A stretch of DNA of 64,000 nt from Amphibalanus amphitrite (lineage: Eukaryota > Arthropoda > Thecostraca > Balanomorpha > Balanidae): positions 558,001 to 622,000 of the forward strand of contig NW_024881534.1 of NCBI RefSeq assembly GCF_019059575.1, in the 5' to 3' direction. Position 1 is the stretch's first letter, and each line of letters opens with the position of its first letter. A program made the position numbers and the translations under genes. Under the pieces are notes generated by a model. It saw only the letters and a list, made by a program, of their open reading frames with translations, was not told where the DNA came from and did no database searches. Shown piece after piece: positions 11,651 through 23,000 of this stretch.

Positions 11651-13020
11651 AGCGCAATCTAAGTCATTGCATAGCGATCTGCTTATCGATTGCACAGCGT
11701 TAACTACATATTCGCGCAACTTCTGAAGGCCTTATTTAAATACAAACACCTTATATGATCTAAATACCGTCACCATGGCAAACGTCACCTAACCAACTTA
11801 ATTACCTATTAACTGCCTTGACACACTGAACTACCTATGGCATATCTCAATACATCGACACTGGTATTACACCTCCGCACCTAGTTATGCGTTTTGCTAA
11901 ACATACTAACTCCGCCACCGAACGTAACTATTCTAATATAGCATGGACAATAAACACACGGCCAGAACGCTCCTAAATGTACAGTCCTCATCTACACACT
12001 TGATGCAATTAGCATCAATTCTGCGCGACCATCACCAATGTAGAGGTCCACCCAGGCTCTACACTGAGAGGGGTTTAAACCGAAGGAAGGTTGATCACGC
12101 TGCACTGGTGTCCTTTTTTTATAGTTGCTTTCACTTTTTGTTGATACCGATACAAATGCCGGCTGGCATCATACCAGAATCGCCCAATGTCCGAGTCGCT
12201 CTTCTCCGCATCGAACCACGCATCGCCGCGAACACTGTCCCTTGGGATCCCTCACTGTCACTGCCCTCCATTGCACGCCAAAACTCGCAATGTCCGCAAT
12301 ATAGCACTCAGTAACCTCCTCACGGTATTCGCGCAAGTAACACCAATCGGTCTTCCGATCTGGCCTGCCTCTCAGTCCCTCAGTTGATAGGAATATATAA
12401 GATGTGTCAGACGTTGTGACACTGCTAGGGCTGCATGGATAGCTTGCATTATCCCTGCCCGTCTTGCTAACGATCACTGTGACCAGCGTCCCTGGGTGTG
12501 CCCCACGGGCACAGTCCGCCGTGATCTGCTGCTCGCTATTTGGTATCGACATTGCTGCCGATCCCGACCTGTCGTCATCTGTTGATAGCAAGACATGCAC
12601 GCCTGCAGGGTCTACAGCTGTAAATAGAAGCATAGTCACCCTTCCCTCCCTGAGACCTGTTATCGTAATGCGGGGCGGTAGCTAAGAAATATGACCAGGC
12701 TTTTTCAAACGCTCTTTCTTTTGGGCAGTATATCGAAACGTTACTTTGCATCGTTGTGCATAAAATGCTGCAAAAGTTGCTCCAGGTGTATCTTTACGTT
12801 ATTATGCGTTTCACAAGGTTTCATATGCTAATGCTAATGGTCTCCGGCCCGCGCCGTCCTTCGCGCTTCTCCGCCGTCATGCCAGTAATCCCTGAGGGTG
12901 TGTAAATCTAAACACACTGAAGTGCCCATTTGCCCTGGATCTGCCGCGCTCGCCGCCTGTGAGGTCATAGGTCAATGGGAATTTGAGTGTGTACATGCGA
13001 TTATGGAAATGCTTCGGGAG
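11650..13020. other. Intergenic; one unrecognised 156-codon minus-strand frame
   Basis: A minus-strand open frame spans 12169-12639. I recognise no domain in it. It could be an exon or part of an old retroelement internal region, because it lies on the internal side of the LTR-like sequence to its left. No flanking splice sites or homology support a gene. The rest is non-repetitive with no coding signal. Confidence 0.3.
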
Positions 13021-13460
13021 GGGGCCCAAAAAGGGGGGGTGTCATCGAGGGGGGGAGTCGAGTCGCTAACCGAAGTTATAGTATCTTCTTGAGCGGTATT
13101 ATGGCGTTTTACCGTCTTTTCCACTTCGGTTGGGGGGGGCAGAGTAAGAGAGGGGGGGTAGAGTATGGGAGGAGGTCAAGGGAAACCGTCCGTTCATGCC
13201 GTCTCAGAGGGGGGGGGGGCGCGTGTGTGGGCGAGGAAGAGAGGGAAAATAAGGTGAACGATGAATCGAGGGCGGATGGATGATGAGGGGAGAGGAAAGA
13301 AAGAGAGAGAGACCGGGAGATGAGGCGGCCCAGGCGGTAGTGGCGAAACCGCCACGTCCACCCGTCGTTACCTTTGAAGTCGTTACCTTTGAATGCTCTA
13401 TGCGGCCGTATTGCCCTGGTGCGAGACCCGCTGATGTGATCAGATTTCTCACACAATGAC
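13020..13460. repeat. G-rich low-complexity stretch
   Basis: Repeated G-runs (GGGGGGG at about 13034, 13050, 13132, 13153 and 13207) are followed by purine-rich sequence to about 13320. The overlapping open frames on both strands follow from this composition. Several G-runs close together could allow G-quadruplexes on the plus strand. Confidence 0.6.
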
Positions 13461-14093
13461 AAGGCGCGACATTGAAAACGTTATAACGTTATACATTGTT
13501 GTCAACATTGAAATTACGTCAACATTGAAACATTATACTGCTGTCGACTGAAAGAGAATGAATGCCCTTGATCTCGAATCAGATGTGAGGAGAGAATACA
13601 CGATAGGCACTTTAGACATCTGATAGACCTCCGCGAGATAGCCTATTATTTTGATGAAGCGCATTAGGTATAGCACATAACCGTTACCGAAATATCTGAT
13701 GGCTAGTTGTATTTCAGCGCCCACTTAGATCAGCCAGGAAGAGTATTGAAAGCATTATCTATTTAAGATAATCCTTTCAATAGGTACTCTATAACTGTGG
13801 ATTATCCATTTTTAATGGAAGTTCGATTGTACACGTATTAGTATTGGAGAGCAATAACAACGATGACAAATTATTTTTCAGATTGCATGTTGCTACTTTC
13901 GAAAATGAGCTTAAATATGGGACTGGAAGTGTATTAAAATAAAATGTAACCCTTATACAGTAGTCAATTTCGCAAACAGAATGCAAAACACCAATCATAG
14001 AGTAGATTACCAGAATTACAGGCAGCAAAAATAATCCAACTTTAACAAATTCCAATCGCCAGTAAACTTTGATACATTTTCAGACCTTCCACC
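13461..14093. other. Upstream flank of the P450 coding start
   Basis: AT-rich sequence holds a short run of acattgaa words near 13470-13530 and ends in a polypyrimidine-poor acceptor (acattttcag|accttccacc) at 14083. The ten bases accttccacc before the ATG are therefore the end of a 5' UTR exon. No TATA box directly upstream decides a start. Confidence 0.4.
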
Positions 14094-17000
14094 ATGTTGG
14101 AGTGGTTAGCGGCCTGCCTCGTGGTTGTTATGCTGGTGATGATTGTTCGGGAAATCTTCCGAAAGCCGGCAAACTTCCCACCAGGTAAGTAAAAGAGAAG
14201 CGTGGACGATTACAATCATCTTTGTTTGGATCATTCATTAGTTATCCTGCATATTTAGTCACATTACACTAACAGGCATAGGTATGAACCCTTCAGGAGT
14301 GAAGTCAATCGATCAAATGATCGATATAATAATTAAAGAGCTCATTTACCCTCAACCACCATGATTATTTAAAAAGACAACACTAAAAAGAAGTGTAAAA
14401 AGGCAGTTTCTTCAGGCAGAGGGCAGCGCAATGGGCTTCGTATCGATCATTTCATTTTTTTCATGTCGACATGAGTCACCGTGAACGTTCCGATCACACA
14501 CGTGGATGCTTTCCAGCTGGACGCAGCAGCAGACTATCACGTTTTGTGCGTGTTGCAGGTCCTCCGGTAGTTCCACTCCTTGGAAGTTCGGTGGCGATCA
14601 AGCTTGGGTCGACTCTCCCGCATCTAGTGTTCGAAAGCCTCGGCAAGATATACGGAAAAATCATTGGTAAGAAGGTGTCATGAATGAATGAATGAATGAA
14701 TGAATGAATGAATGAATGAATGAATGAATGAATGAATGAATGAATGAATGAATAAATGAATGAATGAATAAACGGATGAATGAATGAATGAACGAGCGAA
14801 TGAATGAATGAATGGATGGATGAATGAAGAAACGGAGGAGCAAACGAACGAACGAATTAAATGAATGAGAGGATGGATAGAATATACAAACAAACGAATA
14901 CATTGAATGATTGAATGAGCGAATCACAGCCTGACTGGTATATCAGCAAAACATGAAACAATATCTTAATTCACGGATTTAATAGATTAAATACACCAGG
15001 GTCAAATGCACTATATGGCATACTGGAGTCTAGGAAACACGTATCGGCGGTACCTGCATCAATGATTACTGATAATCGTTTTTGATGTGCCAGGCTTCTA
15101 CCTGTTTGGTCAGCCCGTGATCATTCTGCGGGACTACGATCTGATACACGAAGCGTTCAGCAAGACAGAGTTTTCCGGTCGTGAGCAGACGTTTGTCATA
15201 CAAAACCGGTCCTTCTTCATGGGAAACGGTAAGTGGAACAGTCTGCGGTTGGCTGGGGCCTCAGCACTATAGGCATAACGGCATGTTTGACTATTTATTC
15301 ACTGTTGTCCATTGCACGATAGGGATTTACTTGTGAACGGCCGAAATGCGCGTCGTATGTTCCATGCGGGGGTATTTAAACGCAGTGTGGGACAGTACCT
15401 AATCGTTGGTTTGTTGCCGGACAATGCGGAACAGTATCAATCGTGCATTGCGATTATACAGTATCATGTGTGCATCGCGGAGCAGCATCGGGTGTATTGC
15501 GGTACAGTATCATGTGTGCATTGTGGACGGTACAATATCAATCGTGCAATTCGTGCATTGTGATTATACAGTATCATGTGTGTATTACGGGACAGCATCG
15601 GGTGTATTGCGGTACAGTATCATGTGTGCATTGTGGACGGTACAATATCAATCGTGCATTGTGATTATACAGTATCATATGTGCATTGCGGAGCAGCATC
15701 GGGTGTATTGCGGCACAGTATCCTGTGTGCATTTTGGAACAGTATTGTAATTTGAAAGTTGTCCCTTTGTATATGCTGCTATGCTGCTCTTATCGCTAGG
15801 TATGTCTAGGGGATTGTGTCCTTCACTATATTACTCTATGTGTTGTCTAGGGGTATTACTGATGAAAACAAGATCGATATATGTGTGTGTTTCCTTTTCT
15901 TCCAACGCCGTCCATTCCACCAGCACACAGACATGAACAAAAAAACAGATATATTGAAATGAGCCGAAAGATGAGACTGAAGCCGAATAAATAAAGAAAC
16001 GATCCAACAAGGCTGAAAATCAGTCCTGCAGGAGTTGCTGAGGCAATCGGGCAGGCCGATGTAAAGAACTGAGAGAAGTCCGAAAATCAGTCCCGCACGA
16101 GCTGCTATCGCACTCGAGCAGCAGGCTGATATTGATGCCGGAAATGCCGAAAGAACAGTCTGCAGCTGCCAAGTCGTGCCAATGGCCTTTCTCGTCAGCT
16201 CCACGACAGCAGGCAGGCTGAAACATAAGTTAGCTCAATAAGACCGGACACTTGTGAACGGTCATCGAAAAAGGGCCGAAAGGGATAACCAAATGACAAG
16301 CCGAAAACGATAAAACATAACCGTACAACCTTATACAGAGTGGATGACCAAGTCCCTGTCAGACGGACTTTCTGAAAGAGGAAGGTCAGCTACCTTTGTC
16401 CCCATAGTGCAGCGCAGCTCCCCGAGAGCTGGCTGGGGCAGACCGCCCGTTCTCTTATACTTACGTGTGCATGTGGAGTGTAGTTTGGAGAGTGGATGTT
16501 GTTGAGTGTGGTGTGGACTGTGTGAGTGTGTCGCTGCTGCGTCTGGCGCCCGTTTTATACCTCTCCGACAGTCGTTTGCCCTTGGTGTGTCGTCAACCCA
16601 TTTTTCACGATCTAACCCTCGCCGAGTGTTTTTTGCTGTGGGCGAACGGTGGAGGTCAGCGAGATAGGAGCCGAGCGAGCCGCCGCCGGTTGGTCGGCCT
16701 TGGCCTCCGGGCCGACTGACGGGGCGCTTCCCGTCGCTGGAAATAATGAGTGTCGCCGATGCCGCTCAGAGCAGACGGAAACGATATTTCTCACATCCCT
16801 CCCATTTTTATGGCGAACGAAGAACTGTAACCTTAGGGGGTGAACGGGTATACGTACGTAATAATAGACTTACAGTCTGACTGGGTCAAACCGAGTTTGA
16901 CTTGGACAATGGCAAATGCGGCGTCTTAACCCGCTTTAACTGTTTTGTGCCTTTCGAAAAATATGACAATAGTGCAAAATACATAATCCCTTAATAGCTT

Positions 17001-20000
17001 GATAGATAAGAGCACACAACTTTAGCTTCAGCTTTAGCATTGCACCATGGTAGTGCTGCTGGATACAAGATCGTGGAAAAAGGCAATCACTGCACCTTTA
17101 CATTTATATTATTCTGGGAACCACATCTCCTTGCTACTGACCTGTGGACTGTTTCTGGGATGGGAATTTCGTGGTTTACCGGAAACGATTTACAAAGGAG
17201 CATGTCGTCAGTCGTGCAATGTAAAGGGTACGCTTGTTAACGATTCCCAATACGGGCTTCGACTTTAAAAACTCACGAGTGATAACGTGATGGGTCCATC
17301 CGTCTGCTTTATGGCCGCCACACCTGGAGGAGATAAGCTACAACCGACGGGCGAGTGATCGTTTGCCTCCGTTAGAACAGAAGGATGCGTTTCCGACTTC
17401 TGGCAGCACTCAGCATCGAGATGTTGGTCCTAAGGGCTCGGGTGAGGTGTTGAGGCTGAAGTCAATCTGACATGCCGAGAGAATGGTGGTGCTTGTAGAC
17501 CTTTTGGTATCTCCGATACCTGTGTAGGACGCACTCTGCTGCTGGCTCCAATGACCTGAGGACATTGGGAGGGACCAGACGATGCAAGCATCGCAGCACA
17601 CGAGCAGTTTGTCCTATTGTCTATGCCGGTTCTATGCCCGCGCATCTTTTGGTCTGCACAGATCCATGTCGCTGGATCTAGTTTCAAGGCAATGCACAAG
17701 ATTGTTGCTTCACCATAACTTATACCTCGAGCACCAACTGACCCTTATCACGACCTTCATGCATACGCTGAAGCAGATAGTAGCAAACTCGTCTGCTTGA
17801 CTTTAACAAGTGAGCACATGCCCGTTGGCTTTGATCTATTGATCTCAAGGGTTGTTCTTACTTTTGTTCGTGACCCGACATCACCGTCGCTGGTCACTCA
17901 CGAGACGGTGGCGCTCCATGCAGGGTTGGATAAATCCATCAGGACCTCCACTCGGCAGCGCGGTGTCTGTTGCAGACAATACAAAGAAAGTCAACCACAG
18001 TAACTGGTACACCTTCCATTCAATATGACGTTGACTCTTCGTTCAGCTTTGGGATTGCCAAATGATTCACATGAGTGCTGAACGAGTCACATAGGATTGC
18101 AGGTTCTAACTGCATAGGCTTTCGGGTTCATATTCAAATCGTTCCACAGGAAAAGGTGTGGTCAGTTTGCACAGTTGATGCTACTCCAGAATCTTGCTAT
18201 AAAAACATTACCCTAAGTCTTACTCGAAAGTCGAGACAACGAAATCAAGCAAATATTTCGTTAATGTTGCATTGTCCCTTACCGTTGCGGTTCTGCTCGG
18301 TTTAGCTTTACTGGAAAGACCTTCCCTCGGGACGTCTCGTGCCTCGTTCCTGCGCTGAAATCGAACCCTTCCGGCTTCAGTCAGCTCACATGGTAACTGC
18401 TGACGGCCGAATTACTATTTTTCTTTGCCTTGTTATCTCAACTGCAAGACCCACGCAGTAATTCACGATGAAGCAGGACATGAAGCATTTATGTCTAGCT
18501 TCCTACTCTGGAGATGAGCCACGGGATGGACTCCTGAAGAGTTTTGCACTTGCTATGACTTGCAAAGTGCAGCTAAGCAAGGATTCGAGTCGTACTACCT
18601 CCTGCCATGGAATGGAGATAAAACGAGACGAAAACCACTTTCCGTCTTAAACACTATCTTTCCCTCTGCAGTCACCTGAAGTCTACTCACATTTCAACTG
18701 TTTGTCGGGTTTGCTGTTTTTGCAACATCTGTGCAACGGAGCACAGCAACCAAGTCACCTTTCTTATCGACGCTGCGGTCATCTTCTGAAACAAGTTAAC
18801 GTCGATCGGTTTCGCTGCTTCTGCAACACCTGTGCAAACGAAGCAAAGCAACCGAGTCATCTTCCTAAGACACCTGTCTTATCGACACTGTGGTCAATTA
18901 TCCGACACTGGTCAATTCCTGAAGTACCATTCCTAAAGTAATTATGGTGTTGGTCGGGTTTGCTGCTTCTGCAACACCTGTGCAATGAAACAAGCAGCCA
19001 ATTAATCATCTAACCATCTAACCTTGAATGTGAATCACACCTTTCCGATCGACTGCTGCGACTACCTTCCAAAGTCATTAAGCTGTAAGTCGGGTTGCTG
19101 CTCCAGCAACTCCTGAGCAGTGCCAAACAAGTCAACCGAGTCATCCTATCTCGGATATAAAACAACCCACCTTCCTTATCGATGCTGCGGTCACCTCCTG
19201 AAGCAAGTAAATTGTTGGTCGGGTTTGCTGTACCTGCAGCACCTGTGCAACAAAGTCGAGCAATCAAGTCGTCATCACCCTATAAGACACATTTTCTATC
19301 GACGTCACCTTCAAACAAGCAAGCTGTTGGTCGGGTTTGCTGCTGGCCTCTCTCTTGTTCTCGCTGGAGTGTTCGACTCTTTATACTCCGGTAGCAGTGT
19401 ACTTGCGGTGGGGTTTGCCGCCTTACACGCTCAAATGGTTCCGTTTTTCACATGCTAGGAACACCTCCTCAGCATGGATTGTCGCATGTGCCAGTGACCT
19501 GCTGCTCCCGTCACTGCACGCCCAGCCCTTATGCCTAGAGCGTAAGCTGACCGAGAATTTCCACCCATACCCGGCCGGTGTATGTTCGGTGGGCATGGAC
19601 CCCCAGAGGACCACCCTCTGCCATGCTGCTCAACTCTGGTAGATAGGTGGGGCAGGCCCTATCACCAGTTCTCCTCAGCTCCTACGCGTCCGGGCAGCGA
19701 CTGCCGTCCTGCTCCACGCGAGCAGACGGTCCGGTGACGTCCTCCTCCAAGAGACGTCTGTAGGCTGCACGTCCTACCTAGCACTCGCCCTTCTCTCAGG
19801 GACGTAGGCAGACGGCACGACCTACTCAATAAACGGAAACCACATTTCTGGCCCAGCACATCACCCGCCGAATAACAAATGCGTTTATCATTCTGTCAAA
19901 TACTTCCCAACTGGACGGGAGTATCACCAATGTTGACTGGGATTATCTTCACAAATCACAACCCTCAACTGACTGATGAGATGACTGTCTGTTTGAACCG

Positions 20001-23000
20001 AAGCAAAGTTAAAAGTATATTGCCATCCAATGTCAACCAATAATGACTAATTAATACAAAATTTACCTATCAACTAGGGCAAAGGGTCTAACACAGAGAG
20101 AATTACTTCACCTGAATTCGACTTACCGGAAACCTGCCACATGCTCTGAAATATTGAAATTCCTGTGTAAGAACTGAATAGATGTAAACGACGTTGTACT
20201 CTCACAAATAAATGACATCTCAATCTGTGAAACATTGAACCGATCTTGTTCCACTGAACCTTGTCAACAACTCAGCCATAATGCAACTCTACCAGTGACC
20301 GACCAGTTGAAAAAACCCTAAAGAATAACTAATCATGTCAGCGAGGCATCAATCCACTTCAGTCACAGTGACACTTCGGACTGTGTCAGGGCCATGTAAG
20401 GTTATGTCAACGGACCTCTGAACTCCGGAAACCTTGATCATGGGATACTTCCGCGATCTTGAAAACACTGATCGAATCGCATATCCGGTTTGGCGATCAG
20501 ATGATCGAACTCGCGTTGTTTTTATCTGTGGATAGTTATTGCCCCGAACCAGCTAGCTGACCACTGCGCTGCCATGCACCTGGTCACTGCAGACATCCTA
20601 TGGCAACTACCCCAAAGTTCAATGACACCAAGTCGGTATCATCAGAACGTCCCATGACAACGAAGTCAGTGTTAGCTCCCTAAAGCCAAGTCAGTAACAT
20701 CTGAGCATTAAAGGTCAAGACAAATCTCAATAACACCAAGTCGAAGTTATCAGATCAAACCTACGGACCAGCTCAACAACACCAAGTCGGCATTATATGA
20801 GCACCTTATACGGGCAACTTCTTTATAATAAAGTTCAAGAATACCAAGTCCTGTATCATCCAAACATATTTTCAAGTCTAAGGAATCGAATGGATGTAAT
20901 CAATGGCGCATATCAGGACATTCATTTATACCTCCTATGAAGTTAGGTAGCCATTTGCTGTCATGCCAACGATGCGAACGAATTAATTTACGAGGCATAC
21001 GACCGAATAGCGTATCGCCAGAAGGCAAAGTAAGTAGACCCACAGAAGCAAGCAAGACTAACCTGAATCAAATGAACTTCAAGAGATGGTGACCTCGACG
21101 GTGCGTCCAATGTAGGTTGTCCATGCAGCATGCGGACCAACAATTGGCCTGACGAACCTAGTAGAGTCTGGAACTCGAGCCATTCGCCATCAAATAAAGG
21201 TAACTGGAAATGGAAATACACAAATTTGACCAGTCAATTCATGTTTCACGAACACGGTGAAACGGAAAGTTTACGAATCACGAGCAGCAAGCTACACCAA
21301 CGAAGATCCACGAATCATTCTGGAACAACAAAGAACCTGAAAACTTTACAAGCAAGAACATGCAATGAATCAACGGCATATACAATCAGGGTCCTGTTCG
21401 AGCAGAACAGAGTTTGATATCCCGGACGAGCCCCCAATGTAATTTGAAAGTTGTCCCTTTGTATATGCTGCTATGCTGCTCTTATCGCTAGGTATGTCTA
21501 GGGGATTGTGTCCTTCACTATATTACTCTATGTGTTGTCTAGGGGTATTACTGATGAAAACAAGATCGATATATGTGTGTGTTTCCTTTTCTTCCAACGC
21601 CGTCCATTCCACCAGCACACAGACATGAACAAAAAAACAGATATATTGAAATGAGCCGAAAGATGAGACTGAAGCCGAATAAATAAAGAAACGATCCAAC
21701 AAGGCTGAAAATCAGTCCTGCAGGAGTTGCTGAGGCAATCGGGCAGGCCGATGTAAAGAACTGAGAGAAGTCCGAAAATCAGTCCCGCACGAGCTGCTAT
21801 CGCACTCGAGCAGCAGGCTGATATTGATGCCGGAAATGCCGAAAGAACAGTCTGCAGCTGCCAAGTCGTGCCAATGGCCTTTCTCGTCAGCTCCACGACA
21901 GCAGGCAGGCTGAAACATAAGTTAGCTCAATAAGACCGGACACTTGTGAACGGTCATCGAAAAAGGGCCGAAAGGGATAACCAAATGACAAGCCGAAAAC
22001 GATAAAACATAACCGTACAACCTTATACAGAGTGGATGACCAAGTCCCTGTCAGACGGACTTTCTGAAAGAGGAAGGTCAGCTACCTTTGTCCCCATAGT
22101 GCAGCGCAGCTCCCCGAGAGCTGGCTGGGGCAGACCGCCCGTTCTCTTATACTTACGTGTGCATGTGGAGTGTAGTTTGGAGAGTGGATGTTGTTGAGTG
22201 TGGTGTGGACTGTGTGAGTGTGTCGCTGCTGCGTCTGGCGCCCGTTTTATACCTCTCCGACAGTCGTTTGCCCTTGGTGTGTCGTCAACCCATTTTTCAC
22301 GATCTAACCCTCGCCGAGTGTTTTTTGCTGTGGGCGAACGGTGGAGGTCAGCGAGATAGGAGCCGAGCGAGCCGCCGCCGGTTGGTCGGCCTTGGCCTCC
22401 GGGCCGACTGACGGGGCGCTTCCCGTCGCTGGAAATAATGAGTGTCGCCGATGCCGCTCAGAGCAGACGGAAACGATATTTCTCACAGTATCGTGTGGTT
22501 CGCAGGCCAGTGATAAATCGCAGTCGCACACGTCAATTACATGATAAAATGCGTGGCACTACCGTGCATTAGTTTTGGAACAGAGTCACACCTTGTTCGT
22601 GAGTCTCCTTAATGAGATATTTTCCCCAGTGTCACCGTCTGCCTTAGTTTGAGCTGTAACCCCGTCAGCCGTCACCATACCCTGTTCGCGCCCGCAGGCA
22701 TCATATTCGGCCAGGGCGGCGGCTGGTCGCTGCACCGTCGGTTCGCGCTGCAGCAGCTGCACGACCTGGGTGTCGGCCGGCCGCGCTCCGAGCTGCTCGT
22801 CCAACTGGAGGTGGACGCGCTGGTGCGCCGGCTGACCGCCTCCGGGGGCGACCTGGAGGTCAACACCACCTTCTGCATGAGCGGCTGCAACGCGCTGCTT
22901 CAGCTGGTCGCCGGGAAACGGTACGAAGGAGGGGTGTATAGGTGGTTGGGTGGGTGGGATGGGATGCTGAGGTAAGGGCCCTCTGCGCCCTGCGGGACAC

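Larger units (their letters stand above)
15746..22487 (-). mobile_element. Young, non-coding LTR retrotransposon (LARD-like) in P450 intron 3
   Basis: Two 1050-bp direct repeats (15746-16795 and 21438-22487) appear identical and have TG...CA ends. They flank a 4.64-kb interior. GTAT is duplicated at 15742-15745 and 22488-22491. Read on the minus strand, the 5' LTR is followed after one base by an 18-nt sequence matching a tRNA-Pro primer-binding site, and the 3' LTR is preceded by the purine tract GGGAGGGA. Both fix the orientation as minus. No intact gag or pol exists: the longest frames inside are about 110 codons and carry no reverse transcriptase, protease or integrase motif. It is therefore a non-autonomous derivative that needs enzymes supplied elsewhere. 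Identical LTRs mean the insertion is recent. It lies opposite to the host gene and would be removed with the intron. Confidence 0.92.

Noticed and set aside
14661-14927. Minus-strand Ser-Ile-His-rich frame
   Set aside because: A direct product of the GAAT microsatellite.
15836-16204. 122-codon frame found twice (also 21528-21896)
   Set aside because: It is LTR sequence; the two copies are identical because the LTRs are. No protein family is recognised.
16811-16828. TGG-starting word after the left LTR as a plus-strand primer site
   Set aside because: It lies 15 bases from the LTR and matches no tRNA I know, while the minus-strand tRNA-Pro site and polypurine tract fit exactly.
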